The notes: generated from the sequence alone by a model not told the origin. Shown: positions 25,194 through 35,909, counted from the stretch's first letter. The stretch is DNA of 64,000 bases from an uncultured Paracoccaceae bacterium (GCA_937146765.1 CAKZRP010000064.1:124001-188000); one strand, 5' to 3'. Translations and numbers: made by a program.

Positions 25194-28100
25194 ATGACAC
25201 AGACTGCTGACGCCAAGTGGGATTTCTGGATTGACCGGGGCGGCACCTTTACCGACATCGTTGCGCGCAGGCCCGATGGCGCTCTGGTGACGCATAAGAT
25301 TTTGTCCGAAAATCCAGAGCTTTACAAAGACGCAGCGGTACAGGGCATCCGCGAGCTGTTGGGGCTGAAAGCGGGCGAGGCGATCCCCGAGGGCGCGATT
25401 TCCGCCATCAAGATGGGCACCACCGTAGCGACCAATGCGCTGTTGGAACGCAAGGGCGAGCCGACGGTTCTGCTGATCACCCGCGGGTTTCGCGACCTCT
25501 TGCGAATCGGCTACCAGAATCGCCCGGACCTGTTCGCGTTGCACATCCAGCTGCCGGAGCTCCTCTATTCCGAGGTGATCGAGATCGACGAACGGCTGGC
25601 CGCCGAGGGCGCGGTGCTCTCGCCTCTGGACGCGGCGGCAACGCGGGATGCGCTGGCCTCGGCCCGAGCCAAAGGGTACCGCGCGGTCGCGGTGGCGCTG
25701 TTGCACAGCTACAAGAACCCCGCCCATGAACAGGCAATCGGCGTGATGGCGCAAGAGGCGGGGTTTGAGCAGATTTCCCTCAGCCACGAGGCCAGCCCGC
25801 TGATCAAGCTGGTGTCGCGCGGTGATACCACCGTGACCGACGCCTATCTGACCCCGATCCTGCGCCGCTATGTGAACCAGGTGCGCGATGCGCTTGGCGG
25901 CGGCGCGGGCACGGTGGAGCGGCTGATGTTCATGCAATCCAACGGCGGCCTTACGGATGCGGACCTGTTCAACGGCCGCGACGCGATCCTCTCGGGTCCA
26001 GCGGGCGGCGTGGTTGGCATGGTCGGCACCGCGCGGGCGGATGGGTTTGAGAAACTCATCGGCTTTGACATGGGCGGCACCTCGACGGATGTCTGCCACT
26101 ATGCGGGCACCTTTGAGCGCAGTTTTGAAACCGAAGTTGCTGGTGTGCGGATGCGCGCACCGATGATGAATATTCATACCGTAGCGGCGGGCGGCGGTTC
26201 GATCCTGTCCTATCGTGATGGCCGGTTGCAGGTTGGCCCCGAGAGTGCCGGTGCCGATCCCGGCCCGGCCTGTTATCGTCGCGGTGGCCCCCTCGCCGTG
26301 ACCGACTGCAATGTGGTGCTGGGCAAGCTGCAACCGGCGACCTTCCCCAAGGTCTTTGGCCCCAATGGCGACGAGCCTCTGGACGTCACCGCCCCGCGCG
26401 CCAAGTTTGAGGCTCTGGCGCAGGAGATCGCCGCCGCGACAGGCAATCCGCCGATGACGGTGGAGGAGCTGGCCGAAGGGTTTTTGCGGATCGCGGTCGA
26501 CAGTATGGCCAATGCGATTAAGGAGATCAGCGTTTCGCGCGGCTATGACGTCACCGCCTATACGCTCAACAGCTTTGGCGGCGCGGGCGGGCAGCACGCT
26601 TGCCTTGTGGCCGATGCCTTGGGGATGACCTCGGTCTATCTGCACCCCTTTGCCGGGGTCCTGTCGGCGCTTGGCATGGGGCTGGCGGATATCGTGGCGA
26701 TGCGCGAGCACCAGTTGGACCTGCCGGTGGGCGACGTGACCTCCTTGCAGAACTGGTCTGAAACCTTGGGCGCCGAGGCGCAGGCCGAAGTCGCCGCCCA
26801 GGGGGTGCCCGCCGATCAAATCCGGCTGGAAACCAAGATTTTCCTGCGCGCAGGCGCCTCGCAGACCACGCTGCCGGTGCTCTTGGCCACAGAGGCCGAG
26901 ATGGTCGAGGCCTTTAATGCCGCGCATGAGGCAGAGTTTGGCTTCCGTCCCGGCGCGGCGGAGATCATCGCCGAGATGATCTCGGTCGAGGCAACCGGGG
27001 CCTCTGGCGCCAATGGCACCCTGCCGGAGGGGCCGGAGGGCAGCGGCGAAAGTGGTATCACCGAGATGTGGGCCGAGGGCGCCTTTACCACCGTCAAAAC
27101 CTATGACCGCACCCGCATGGGGGCTGGCGCGCGGATCGACGGTCCGGCGGTGATCAACGAACCCACCGGCACCACCGTGGTCGAGGCCGGTTGGCAGGCG
27201 GAATGCCTCAAAGGCGGGGCCTTGGTGCTGCGCCGCGTCAAGGCGCTGAAACGCGCGGAGGCGATTGGCACCTCGGTTGATCCGATCATGCTCGAGGTCT
27301 TCAACAACCTCTTTATGTCGATTGCCGAGCAAATGGGCGCGACGCTGGCCAAGACCGCGGCCTCGGTCAATATCCGCGAACGGCTGGATTTCTCCTGCGC
27401 GCTGTTTGATGCGGCGGGCGATCTGGTCGCCAATGCGCCGCATGTGCCGGTGCATCTGGGCTCGATGAGCGCCAGCGTAAAGACCATTCTGGACGCCAAT
27501 GCGGGCGATATCCGCCCCGGCGACGTTTTTATGATGAACGACCCGTTCAACGGTGGCACCCACCTGCCGGACGTGACCGTGGTGACCCCGGTGTTTGACG
27601 CCAGCGGCACAAGGATCGATTTCGTGGTCGCCTCGCGCGGGCACCATGCGGATATCGGCGGCAAGACGCCGGGCTCAGCCCCGCCGGACAGCGCCCATAT
27701 CGACGAAGAAGGCGTGTTGATCCGCAACTTCAAACTGGTGAGCGCGGGGGCCTTGAACGAGGCTGCCACGCGGGAGCTGTTGGCCTCGGCGACCTATCCC
27801 TGCCGCAACATCGACCAGAACATGGCCGACCTTGCCGCCCAGATCGCGGCCAATGCCACCGGCGCGGCGGAGCTGAAAAAGGCGGTGGATCAGTTCGGTG
27901 CCGAGGTGGTGCAGGCCTATATGCGCCATGTGCAGGACAATGCCGAGGAATCGGTGCGCCGGGTGCTTGATGTGCTGGAAGACTGCGCCTTTACCTATGC
28001 GCTCGACAGCGGGGCTGAGATCAAGGTGGCGATTTCGGTCGACAAGGCCAGCCGCTCGGCCAAGATCGACTTTAGCGGCACCTCGGATCAGGACGTGCTC

Positions 28101-28811
28101 AACTACAACGCGCCAAAGGCGATCTGCCGCGCCGTGGTCCTTTATGTGTTCCGCACGCTGGTCGGCACCGAGATCCCGATGAACGAGGGTTGCCTGAAGC
28201 CGATCGAGATCCTCGCGCCTGAAGGGGCGTTCATCAACCCGCGCTACCCGGCGGCGGTGATTTCCGGCAATACCGAGGTGAGTCAGGCGATTGCCGACAC
28301 GCTTTATGGCGCGCTTGGAGTGATCGCGGGCAGCCAGGGGACGATGAACAACTTCGTCTATGGCAACGAGAGCTACCAGAACTACGAGACGATCTGCGGC
28401 GGCACCGGTGCGGGCAATGGGTTTGACGGCTGTTCCGGCGTGCATTCCCATATGACCAACACGCGAATGACCGATCCCGAAGTTTTGGAAGCGCGCTTCC
28501 CGGTGCGGGTGCGCGAATTTGCGATCCGCACGGATTCTGGTGGTGCTGGTAAATGGCGCGGTGGCGAGGGCATCCGGCGGCAGCTGGAGTTTCTGGAGCC
28601 GACCACGGTGACGGTGCTGTCCTCGCACCGCGAAACCCGCGCCTTTGGCCAGAGCGGCGGCGAGGCTGGTGGCGTCGGGCGTAACTCCGTCGTGCGGGCC
28701 GATGGGCAGCGGATCACGCTGCAGGGCAACGATCAGGTCGAGATGGCCTCGGGCGATGTCTTTGTGCTGGAAACCCCCGGCGGCGGTGGGTTCGGCGTGC
28801 AAGAGGCGTGA
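25194..28811 (+). CDS. Fused hydantoinase A/B family protein (5-oxoprolinase-like)
   Basis: About 1205 residues from ATG 25194 (AAGGAG six bases upstream). The N-terminal HyuA part has the ATP-binding [46 protein letters not shown] and [14 protein letters not shown]. The HyuB part starts near residue 696 ([20 protein letters not shown], then [16 protein letters not shown]). A single HyuA-HyuB chain of about 1200 residues is the architecture of ATP-dependent 5-oxoprolinase, which opens pyroglutamate to glutamate. Hydantoinase activity on related cyclic amides cannot be excluded. It is divergent from a TRAP operon that may supply the substrate. Confidence 0.92.
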   Translation: MTQTADAKWDFWIDRGGTFTDIVARRPDGALVTHKILSENPELYKDAAVQGIRELLGLKAGEAIPEGAISAIKMGTTVATNALLERKGEPTVLLITRGFRDLLRIGYQNRPDLFALHIQLPELLYSEVIEIDERLAAEGAVLSPLDAAATRDALASARAKGYRAVAVALLHSYKNPAHEQAIGVMAQEAGFEQISLSHEASPLIKLVSRGDTTVTDAYLTPILRRYVNQVRDALGGGAGTVERLMFMQSNGGLTDADLFNGRDAILSGPAGGVVGMVGTARADGFEKLIGFDMGGTSTDVCHYAGTFERSFETEVAGVRMRAPMMNIHTVAAGGGSILSYRDGRLQVGPESAGADPGPACYRRGGPLAVTDCNVVLGKLQPATFPKVFGPNGDEPLDVTAPRAKFEALAQEIAAATGNPPMTVEELAEGFLRIAVDSMANAIKEISVSRGYDVTAYTLNSFGGAGGQHACLVADALGMTSVYLHPFAGVLSALGMGLADIVAMREHQLDLPVGDVTSLQNWSETLGAEAQAEVAAQGVPADQIRLETKIFLRAGASQTTLPVLLATEAEMVEAFNAAHEAEFGFRPGAAEIIAEMISVEATGASGANGTLPEGPEGSGESGITEMWAEGAFTTVKTYDRTRMGAGARIDGPAVINEPTGTTVVEAGWQAECLKGGALVLRRVKALKRAEAIGTSVDPIMLEVFNNLFMSIAEQMGATLAKTAASVNIRERLDFSCALFDAAGDLVANAPHVPVHLGSMSASVKTILDANAGDIRPGDVFMMNDPFNGGTHLPDVTVVTPVFDASGTRIDFVVASRGHHADIGGKTPGSAPPDSAHIDEEGVLIRNFKLVSAGALNEAATRELLASATYPCRNIDQNMADLAAQIAANATGAAELKKAVDQFGAEVVQAYMRHVQDNAEESVRRVLDVLEDCAFTYALDSGAEIKVAISVDKASRSAKIDFSGTSDQDVLNYNAPKAICRAVVLYVFRTLVGTEIPMNEGCLKPIEILAPEGAFINPRYPAAVISGNTEVSQAIADTLYGALGVIAGSQGTMNNFVYGNESYQNYETICGGTGAGNGFDGCSGVHSHMTNTRMTDPEVLEARFPVRVREFAIRTDSGGAGKWRGGEGIRRQLEFLEPTTVTVLSSHRETRAFGQSGGEAGGVGRNSVVRADGQRITLQGNDQVEMASGDVFVLETPGGGGFGVQEA

Positions 28812-28816
28812 GAAGC

Positions 28817-28854
28817 TCGCATCCCGCCGGAGGACATGATCCGGCGGGATGCGA
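28817..28854. terminator. Strong 14-bp perfect hairpin after 5-oxoprolinase
   Basis: TCGCATCCCGCCGG pairs perfectly with CCGGCGGGATGCGA around a ten-base loop, six bases after the stop. There is no T-run, so it may be a Rho-dependent or 3'-protecting structure. Confidence 0.65.
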
Positions 28855-29005
28855 AATGTCCGGAACATGGGTGTCGGTTTTGACGCCGCGCGTCGGAAAT
28901 GCGGCATCTGATTGCGACGTCCTGGTCGCTCGGGGTGGCGAACTGCAGTCGCCAAACCAGTACCAGCGGACGATCAGGCGACCCGCCCTTCACAATGAGC
29001 CCCAA

Positions 29006-29557
29006 ATGCTGACGCCACTGACCTGTCCTGCGATGTTTTCTCAGGACGAATGTGCAGAAATCATCCGAATGGCTCAGATCGAGGGTCTGCGCGAGGCCGG
29101 GCTGGTGCGCGGTCGACAGAACGAAAGCATTCGAACAGCGCGCATTTCCTGGCTGGACGAGGAAGGCGAGGCAGACTGGGTGTTCTCGCGCGTGACATCG
29201 ACCGTCATCGCCGCCAATCGGACGCATTTTTCCTTCGACCTCACGGAATTCGCCGAGCGGGTCCAGGTGGCGGTCTATGATGCCAGCAACGCGAGCCACT
29301 TCGACTGGCACAGCGATATCGGCTCTGGTACCTTTGCGGAAAAGCGCAAGCTGACGCTCGTGGCGCAACTGAGCGATCCAGCCGATTACATCGGCGGGCG
29401 ACTCGAGCTGAATGCGACCGGGCGGGTGGATGTCGTGGGCACTGTGCAAGGGGATGCGATCCTCTTCCCCAGCTATATCCTGCACCGGGTGACCGAAGTG
29501 ACGGACGGATCCCGGTATTCGTTGACCACCTGGATCCACGGGCCGGCCTTCCGCTAG
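29006..29557 (+). CDS. 2OG-Fe(II) oxygenase (prolyl 4-hydroxylase-like)
   Basis: 183 residues from ATG 29006 (MLTPLTCPAMFSQDECAEII). The ORF track extends 66 codons upstream through the hairpin, with a composition that does not look coding. The double-stranded beta-helix iron site is visible: HSD in FDWHSDIGSG, then HRVTEVTDGSRYSLTTWIHG with the distal histidine and the 2OG-binding arginine. PiuC/P4H-like enzymes hydroxylate peptides or small molecules. No neighbour indicates the substrate and the ribosome site is weak, so the start is uncertain. Confidence 0.8.
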   Translation: MLTPLTCPAMFSQDECAEIIRMAQIEGLREAGLVRGRQNESIRTARISWLDEEGEADWVFSRVTSTVIAANRTHFSFDLTEFAERVQVAVYDASNASHFDWHSDIGSGTFAEKRKLTLVAQLSDPADYIGGRLELNATGRVDVVGTVQGDAILFPSYILHRVTEVTDGSRYSLTTWIHGPAFR

Positions 29558-29712
29558 ATACGGCGCTCCTGACAGGCCAAAGGTCTGCCTTGCTGATGCG
29601 CTGTGCCTGTTCTGGGGGCACAAGCTGGTCTATCCTTCTTTCGCGGAGTGGCGACAGAACGCCGACCGTGGGCGTTCCACCAAGTTTATGTCAACCTGTT
29701 TCGTGCTGCTTA

Positions 29713-29739
29713 TTGAAAAGTCTACCGCTCTGGTATACC
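29713..29739 (+). promoter_or_regulatory. Candidate promoter of acnB
   Basis: TTGAAA and TATACC boxes are separated by 15 bases, about 90 bases before acnB in a relatively AT-rich 271-base gap. The spacing is short, so this is tentative. Confidence 0.3.
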
Positions 29740-29828
29740 GCAGCATACAGCAAGCTTGTCGCGGCTCGCCAACGGCATCGGAGATTCGGCGTTCAAGCTA
29801 GGGCTGACACCAAAAAGGCGGGATAAAC

Positions 29829-32618
29829 ATGAGCTTGTACACGGATTATCTGGATGAGATCGGCACGCGCAAGGCGCAGGGCCTGAACCCCAAGCCCATC
29901 GATGATGGTGCGCTTGTGAGCGAGCTCATCACACATATCGGCGATGCCGGTAGCGAACACCGGGCGGACGCCCTGAAGTTCTTCATTTACAACACCCTGC
30001 CGGGCACCACGAGTGCTGCGGGTGTCAAGGCGGCCTTCCTCAAGGACATCATCCTCGGCACCGCCGTCGTACCTGAGATCTCGACCGAATTCGCCTTTGA
30101 ACTGCTGTCGCACATGAAGGGTGGTCCCTCCGTCGAGGTGCTTCTCGATCTTGCTCTGGGCGCGGATGCTGCCATTGCACAGCAGGCCGCCGATGTGCTG
30201 AAGACCCAGGTCTTCCTCTATGAGGCCGACACCGATCGCCTGAAGGCCGCCCATGCCGCAGGCAATGCCGTGGTGAAGGAGATCCTCGAAAGCTACGCCA
30301 AGGCCGAGTTCTTCACCAAGCTTCCTGAAATCGACGAGGAAGTGAAGGTGGTGACCTATATCGCTGCAGAAGGAGATATCTCCACCGACCTTCTGTCGCC
30401 GGGCAACCAGGCGCATTCGCGTTCTGACCGCGAATTGCACGGCAAATGCATGATCTCCGAGGCCGCACAGAAGGAAATCGAGGCGCTGAAACTGCAGCAC
30501 CCGGACAAACGCGTGATGCTGATTGCTGAAAAGGGCACCATGGGCGTCGGCTCCTCGCGGATGTCCGGTGTGAACAACGTGGCACTCTGGACCGGCAAAC
30601 CGGCCAGCCCCTATGTGCCCTTCGTCAATATCGCTCCGATCGTGGCCGGCACCAATGGCATCTCCCCGATCTTCCTGACCACCGTGGGCGTGACCGGCGG
30701 CATCGGTCTCGACCTCAAGAACTGGGTCAAGAAGGTGGACGAGGATGGCAAGCCGATCCTCAACAATGACGGCAACCCGGTGCTGGAGCAGAAATACTCC
30801 GTCGCCACCGGCACGGTGCTGACCATCAACACCAAGACACGTAAATTGCTGAGCGAAGACGGCGAGGAACTGGTCGATGTCTCCGCATCCTTCACCCCGC
30901 AAAAGGTGGAGTTCATGAAGGCGGGCAGCTCTTATGCCATCGTCTTTGGCAAGAAGCTGCAAACCTTTGCGGCCGAGACTCTTGGCGTTGAGGCGCCGCA
31001 GGTCTTCGCTCCGAACAAGGAAGTCTCGCGCGAAGGGCAGGGCCTGACCGCTGTCGAGAAGATCTTCAACCGCAACGCGGTCGGAACCACCCCGGGCAAG
31101 ATCCTTCACGCGGGTTCTGATGTGCGGGTGAAGGTGAATATCGTCGGCTCGCAGGATACCACCGGCCTGATGACCAGCCAGGAGCTTGAAGCCATGGCGG
31201 CCACGGTGATCTCGCCGACTGTGGACGGTGCCTATCAGTCCGGCTGTCACACCGCCTCGGTCTGGGACAAGAAGGCCCAGGACAATATCCCGCGCCTGAT
31301 GGCCTTCATGAACAACTTCGGCCTGATCACCGCCCGCGATCCCAAGGGCGTCTACCACTCGATGACCGACGTGATCCACAAGGTGCTGAACGACATCACC
31401 GTCAGCGACTGGGACATCATCATCGGGGGCGACAGCCATACCCGCATGTCCAAGGGCGTTGCCTTTGGGGCGGATTCCGGCACCGTAGCGCTGGCTCTGG
31501 CCACCGGGGAGGCGACCATGCCGATCCCCGAATCGGTCAAGGTGACCTTCAAGGGCAAGATGGCAGATCACATGGACTTCCGCGACGTCGTCCATGCGAC
31601 CCAGGCACAGATGCTGCAGCAGCATGGTGACAATGTCTTCCAGGGCCGCATCATCGAGGTGCATATCGGCACGCTGCTGGCGGACCAGGCCTTCACCTTC
31701 ACCGACTGGACCGCAGAGATGAAGGCCAAGGCCTCGATCTGTATTTCCGATGACGAGACCCTGATCGGCTCGCTGGAACTGGCAAAACACCGGATTCAGG
31801 TGATGATCGACAAGGGCATGGAGAATGCCGCCGGCACGCTTCAAGGGCTGATCGACAAGGCTGACAAGCGGATTGCCGAGATCCGTTCCGGTGAACGCCC
31901 GGCCCTGACGCCGGACGCCAACGCCAAATACTTTGCCGAAGTTGTTGTCGATCTCGACCAGATCAACGAACCGATGATTGCCGACCCCGATGTGAACAAC
32001 ACCGATGCGTCGCGTCGTTACACCCACGACACCATCCGTCCGGTCTCCTACTATGGGGGCGAAAAGAAGGTGGACCTCGGGTTTGTCGGCTCCTGCATGG
32101 TGCACAAGGGCGACATCAAGATCGTGGCCCAGATGCTCAAGAATCTGGAGGAGCAGACCGGCACGGTGGAGTTCAAGGCTCCGCTCGTGGTGGCCGCCCC
32201 GACCTACAACATCATTGATGAGCTGAAGGCGGAAGGTGACTGGGAAATCCTGCAGAAGTATTCAGGCTTTGAGTTCGACGACTTCATGCCGAAGACCAGC
32301 GCCCGTACCGAATACGAGAACATCCTCTATCTCGAACGCCCGGGCTGCAACCTCTGCATGGGCAACCAGGAAAAGGCGGCAAAGGGCGATACCGTTCTTG
32401 CGACCTCGACCCGTCTGTTCCAGGGCCGGGTTGTGGAAGACACCGCCGAGAAGAAGGGCGAGTCCCTGCTGGCCTCGACGCCTGTGGTGGTTCTCTCCGC
32501 GATCCTGGGTCGGACACCAAATGTGGAAGAGTACAAATCCGCGGTAAAGGGCATCGATCTGACCAAGTTCGCCCCGCCGCTGCAGGCGCCCGCAACGGCC
32601 AAGTCGGTTCATTTCTGA
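29829..32618 (+). CDS. acnB: Aconitate hydratase B / 2-methylisocitrate dehydratase
   Basis: 929 residues. An N-terminal HEAT-like domain and the swivel domain come first, which is the AcnB order. Catalytic features are GGDSHTRMSKG near residue 535 and the iron-sulphur ligand region ERPGCNLCMGNQEKA near 836. It isomerises citrate to isocitrate in the TCA cycle and may also act in the methylcitrate cycle. It stands alone, with its own upstream region and a strong terminator. AcnA-type enzymes are common in alphaproteobacteria, so this may be the sole or second aconitase; that cannot be seen from the window. Confidence 0.97.
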   Translation: MSLYTDYLDEIGTRKAQGLNPKPIDDGALVSELITHIGDAGSEHRADALKFFIYNTLPGTTSAAGVKAAFLKDIILGTAVVPEISTEFAFELLSHMKGGPSVEVLLDLALGADAAIAQQAADVLKTQVFLYEADTDRLKAAHAAGNAVVKEILESYAKAEFFTKLPEIDEEVKVVTYIAAEGDISTDLLSPGNQAHSRSDRELHGKCMISEAAQKEIEALKLQHPDKRVMLIAEKGTMGVGSSRMSGVNNVALWTGKPASPYVPFVNIAPIVAGTNGISPIFLTTVGVTGGIGLDLKNWVKKVDEDGKPILNNDGNPVLEQKYSVATGTVLTINTKTRKLLSEDGEELVDVSASFTPQKVEFMKAGSSYAIVFGKKLQTFAAETLGVEAPQVFAPNKEVSREGQGLTAVEKIFNRNAVGTTPGKILHAGSDVRVKVNIVGSQDTTGLMTSQELEAMAATVISPTVDGAYQSGCHTASVWDKKAQDNIPRLMAFMNNFGLITARDPKGVYHSMTDVIHKVLNDITVSDWDIIIGGDSHTRMSKGVAFGADSGTVALALATGEATMPIPESVKVTFKGKMADHMDFRDVVHATQAQMLQQHGDNVFQGRIIEVHIGTLLADQAFTFTDWTAEMKAKASICISDDETLIGSLELAKHRIQVMIDKGMENAAGTLQGLIDKADKRIAEIRSGERPALTPDANAKYFAEVVVDLDQINEPMIADPDVNNTDASRRYTHDTIRPVSYYGGEKKVDLGFVGSCMVHKGDIKIVAQMLKNLEEQTGTVEFKAPLVVAAPTYNIIDELKAEGDWEILQKYSGFEFDDFMPKTSARTEYENILYLERPGCNLCMGNQEKAAKGDTVLATSTRLFQGRVVEDTAEKKGESLLASTPVVVLSAILGRTPNVEEYKSAVKGIDLTKFAPPLQAPATAKSVHF

Positions 32619-32641
32619 GCCGACCCCTCTTCGATTTCAGC

Positions 32642-32668
32642 AAAAGCCCCGCCTCCGGCGGGGCTTTT
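32642..32668 (+). terminator. Rho-independent terminator of acnB
   Basis: AAAAGCCCCGCC and GGCGGGGCTTTT with a three-base loop, ending in TTTT. Confidence 0.92.
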
Positions 32669-32694
32669 CTGTTGAGGGCGCTTTGGAAGTGACA

Positions 32695-33090
32695 ATGCCC
32701 TTCGCCCTTCAATGGTTTGCCAGTGGTCAGCGCTTCTTGCAGCAGGATTGCCCCATCCAACCTTGGCCCTTGCTAGAAGCCATTGTTGTGCGGGAAGCCG
32801 ACCTTCGCGATCTGTCCAATCTCTTCTCGCCATCCGAAATCGTGGATTACACCCCACGTAGCCATGCGGCCGGACTGCCGAAACATCTTCTCCCGATTGC
32901 CTCTGACAGCCTTGGAAGCCCATTCGTTTGTGATAAGCGTGACTTAGCCAACGGGCAGGTGCAGAACGCACCTGTGTACTTCTGGGACAATGACTTTGGC
33001 ACCCTCGATCAAGTCGGCATCAGCTTTGAAGATTGGATCGCCAGTTATAGCGAGGACTGGAGTAAGGGGCTGAACTACGACGATTTCTAG
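32695..33090 (+). CDS. SMI1/KNR4 (SUKH)-like protein
   Basis: 131 residues from ATG 32695 with GGAAG five bases before it. The C-terminal half looks like a SUKH domain: [24 protein letters not shown], then [11 protein letters not shown], and the [12 protein letters not shown] helix. SUKH proteins are mostly immunity proteins of polymorphic toxin systems, but isolated copies of unknown role are common. Base composition is visibly less GC-rich than acnB or sthA, hinting at acquisition. No toxin gene is adjacent. Confidence is moderate for the family and low for function. Confidence 0.65.
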   Translation: MPFALQWFASGQRFLQQDCPIQPWPLLEAIVVREADLRDLSNLFSPSEIVDYTPRSHAAGLPKHLLPIASDSLGSPFVCDKRDLANGQVQNAPVYFWDNDFGTLDQVGISFEDWIASYSEDWSKGLNYDDF

Positions 33091-33551
33091 TCGTCAGTCC
33101 ACAGCTTCGCCGCGCGGATCTCGCGTTCGAGCGCGTCCAGAAATCGCGAGCGGTCGGCCTTGGTAAAACCCTTGCCGCCTCCGGCCATGCCCAGCGGGTT
33201 GGCGGCGCGCAGGTCGGCCATCAGGTCGCGCATCGCCAGTTGCTGGCCGATATTGGCTTCAGTGAATCGCTCGCCATTGTGGCGCAGCACCCGCGCCCCG
33301 GCGGCGATGCATTTGGCGGCCAAGGGAATATCCCCGGTCACCACCACATCGCCGGGGCCACAGCGCTCGGCGATCCACATATCGGCCTCATCGGCCCCTT
33401 CGGAGACGATCACCGTCTCCACCAGCGGGTTCTGCGAGGGGCGCAGACCGCCGTTGGAGACCACGAACATGCGCCACTTGTGGCGGGTGGCGACCCGCTC
33501 CGCCTCGACCTTCACCGGGCAGGCATCTGCGTCGATGTAGAGCGCGCTCAC
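33087..33551 (-). CDS. YaiI/YqxD family protein (DUF188, UPF0178)
   Basis: 154 residues. The start [21 protein letters not shown] and the motif [20 protein letters not shown] with [20 protein letters not shown] define the DUF188 family, a PIN-like fold with conserved aspartates. The biochemical role is not established. Its start overlaps the sthA stop by four bases, so the two are co-transcribed, and it overlaps the SUKH stop on the other strand. Confidence 0.93.
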   Translation of the reverse strand: MSALYIDADACPVKVEAERVATRHKWRMFVVSNGGLRPSQNPLVETVIVSEGADEADMWIAERCGPGDVVVTGDIPLAAKCIAAGARVLRHNGERFTEANIGQQLAMRDLMADLRAANPLGMAGGGKGFTKADRSRFLDALEREIRAAKLWTDD

Positions 33552-35059
33552 TCCGCCGCCTTGTCTGCGCTGTCCTTGGCATCCTTGGCCTCGGGCTTTT
33601 TCGGGGCGGGCTTCTTTGCCTTGGCCGCCAGCCGCAGGTCCTTGTATTCCTCCGGGATCGGCATCCGGTTGAAGGCATCAAGTCCGGCGATCTTATAGGC
33701 CTCGGCCAGCGTCGGGTAGTTGAAGGTGTTCTGCACGAAGTAATCCACCGTGCCTTTGAGGTTCAGCACCGCCTGTGCGATGTGAATGAGCTCTGTCGCG
33801 CCTTCGCCAACGATCTGCACGCCCAGCACCCGGCGGGTCTTCAGCGAGAACAGCATCTTCAGCATGCCGTGCTCCAGACCCATGATATGCCCGCGCGAGG
33901 TTTCGCGGAACCGCGCGATGCCGACCTCGTAGGGCACGCCGCGCTCCTTCAGCTCTTCTTCCGACATGCCGCAGGTGGACATTTCCGGCACCGAGTAGAT
34001 GCCATAGGGATACCACGGGCTTTCGGGCACTGTGGGCACGTCGAGCGCATGGCAGGCGGCCACCCGGCCCTGCTGCAAGGAGGTCGAGGCCAGCGAGGGG
34101 TGGCCGATCACATCACCGGTGGCATAGATATGTCCGACCGAGGTTTGATAGGTCTTGCGCTCCACTTCGAGACGGCCGCGATGATCGGTCTTGAGCCCTA
34201 CGGCCTCGAGATTCAGGCGATCCGTATTGCCCAACCGCCCGGCGGCAAACAGCAGCATCTCACCGCGCACATGGCGGCCATTCTCCAGCGTCACCTCGAT
34301 ATGAGCGCCGGCATCCTCAATGCTCTCGATTGCCGAGCCCAGCCGCAGGTCGACGCCGTTTTCGCGGATCTGATGGGTAAACTCCTGGATCAGCGTGCGG
34401 TCGATGAAATCGAGGAAGGTCTCGCGCGGCTCGATCAGCGTGACCCGCACGTCCAGCGCTGAGAACATGGTGGCATATTCCACCCCGATCACCCCAGCGC
34501 CGACCACGATCAGCGAGCGCGGGATTTCCGCCATCTCGAGGAATTCATCCCCATCGAGCACTGTTCTGCCGTTGAAGGGCACATAGTCCGGGCGATAGGT
34601 GCGGGTGCCGGTGGCGATCAGGAACTTCTCGCCGGTAACGCGGGTGGTATCGCCCGCCTCGGTTTCCACCTCGACCTCGTTCGGGCCGACAAAATGCGCC
34701 AGACCCGGCAGCATCTCCACATGGTTGCGGTTGAACTGATGCTCCAGCACGTCGACCTCGTGATCGAGGGTCATGTGCAGACGCGCCTTCAGGTCCTCCG
34801 CCTTGATCTGGTCTTTCACCCGATAGGCCCGACCGTAAAAGCTGCGCTCGCGCCAGCCGGTCAGGTTCAGCACCGTCTCGCGCAGCGTCTTGGAGGGCAC
34901 CGTGCCGGTGTGGACAGAGACCCCGCCCAAGCGATCCTTGCGGTCGATCACCAGCACCCGGCGCTTCAGCTTGGCGGCCTGAATGGCGGCGGTGCGCCCC
35001 GACGGGCCGGAGCCGATGACGATCAGATCATAGTCGAACTTGGGCGAAGTCTCAGTCAT
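33548..35059 (-). CDS. sthA: Soluble pyridine nucleotide transhydrogenase
   Basis: 503 residues from ATG 35059 (GGGAG upstream); the ORF track starts 43 codons earlier inside fghA. It has FAD-binding [24 protein letters not shown]-binding [15 protein letters not shown] and the C-terminal dimer domain. In place of the redox disulphide of lipoamide dehydrogenases it has [14 protein letters not shown], with no cysteine pair, which separates SthA from its relatives. It re-equilibrates NADPH and NADH. The last 35 residues are a lysine/alanine-rich tail not expected from the core family. Confidence 0.93.
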   Translation of the reverse strand: MTETSPKFDYDLIVIGSGPSGRTAAIQAAKLKRRVLVIDRKDRLGGVSVHTGTVPSKTLRETVLNLTGWRERSFYGRAYRVKDQIKAEDLKARLHMTLDHEVDVLEHQFNRNHVEMLPGLAHFVGPNEVEVETEAGDTTRVTGEKFLIATGTRTYRPDYVPFNGRTVLDGDEFLEMAEIPRSLIVVGAGVIGVEYATMFSALDVRVTLIEPRETFLDFIDRTLIQEFTHQIRENGVDLRLGSAIESIEDAGAHIEVTLENGRHVRGEMLLFAAGRLGNTDRLNLEAVGLKTDHRGRLEVERKTYQTSVGHIYATGDVIGHPSLASTSLQQGRVAACHALDVPTVPESPWYPYGIYSVPEMSTCGMSEEELKERGVPYEVGIARFRETSRGHIMGLEHGMLKMLFSLKTRRVLGVQIVGEGATELIHIAQAVLNLKGTVDYFVQNTFNYPTLAEAYKIAGLDAFNRMPIPEEYKDLRLAAKAKKPAPKKPEAKDAKDSADKAAE

Positions 35060-35063
35060 GGTG

Positions 35064-35909
35064 TTACTCCCGATAGAGGGCGTCTGCGTGGAAGGAGACA
35101 TGCTCCTCCATAAAGGTGGAGACGAAGAAATAGCTGTGGTCATAGCCCTTCTGCATCCGCAGAGTGGCTTCCTGACGGCGGGCGGCAATCGCCTCGGCGA
35201 GGGCTTCGGTCTTCAACAGATCACCAAACTGATCCGCAGTGCCCGTGTCGATCAGCACCGGCCCGTCAAAACCCACCTCGCGCATCAGCAAAGACGCATC
35301 ATGCTTGGCCCAAAGGCTTTCATCCGCGCCGAGATAGGCATTGAGCTGCTTGCGGCCCCAATCGGAGGCGGTCGGGTTGCAGATCGGCGCGAAGGCCGAG
35401 ACGGACCGGAAGCGTCCCGGCAGGTTCATCGCCAGCGTCAGCGCGCCGTGACCGCCCATGGAATGGCCGGTGATGCCCTGACGGTCCATGTCGAGATTGA
35501 AGTTTTCCGCCAAAAGCGCGGGCAGCTCCTCGGCCACGTAGTCCCACATCTGGAAATGCGGTGCCCAGGGGTCTTGGGTGGCGTTCACGTAGAACCCGGC
35601 GCCTTGGCCCAGATCATAGGCCTCGTCATTGGCGACCCCTTCGCCGCGCGGGCTGGTGTCGGGAAAGACCATCGCGATGCCCTGTTCGGCACACCAGGCC
35701 TGCGCGCCCGCCTTGGTCATCGCGTTCTCATGGGTGCAGGTCAGACCGGAGAGATACCACAGAAGCGGCACCGGACCGTCCTTCGCCTCTTCGGGCAGGA
35801 ACAGGCCAAAGGTCATCTCGCAGTTGGTCACCGCGCTCTTGTGCCGATAAACGCCCTGCGTGCCGCCAAAGGCGCGGTTCTCGGACACAGTCTCCATCGA
35901 GGTTGCCAT
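35064..35909 (-). CDS. fghA: S-formylglutathione hydrolase
   Basis: 281 residues from ATG 35909 (GGGAGAG upstream). Esterase D family: HNENAM-like CTHENAMTKAGAQ, DTSPRGEGVAND, nucleophile elbow ITGHSMGGHGALTLAM, aspartate in DTGTADQF and histidine in YDHSYFFVSTF. It hydrolyses S-formylglutathione to formate and glutathione in formaldehyde detoxification. The partner glutathione-dependent formaldehyde dehydrogenase is not adjacent. It precedes sthA by four bases, which would couple C1 oxidation with nucleotide balancing. Confidence 0.95.
   Translation of the reverse strand: MATSMETVSENRAFGGTQGVYRHKSAVTNCEMTFGLFLPEEAKDGPVPLLWYLSGLTCTHENAMTKAGAQAWCAEQGIAMVFPDTSPRGEGVANDEAYDLGQGAGFYVNATQDPWAPHFQMWDYVAEELPALLAENFNLDMDRQGITGHSMGGHGALTLAMNLPGRFRSVSAFAPICNPTASDWGRKQLNAYLGADESLWAKHDASLLMREVGFDGPVLIDTGTADQFGDLLKTEALAEAIAARRQEATLRMQKGYDHSYFFVSTFMEEHVSFHADALYRE

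Noticed and set aside
25161-27647. 828-residue minus-strand ORF
   Set aside because: It lies fully antisense to the 5-oxoprolinase gene, is rich in Arg, His and Gly, and has no domain; a high-GC shadow.
28808-29005. N-terminal extension of the 2OG oxygenase
   Set aside because: It translates the hairpin and a stretch with no domain-like pattern; ATG 29006 matches the family start.
29793-32105. 770-residue minus-strand ORF
   Set aside because: Antisense to acnB; a shadow caused by high third-position GC.
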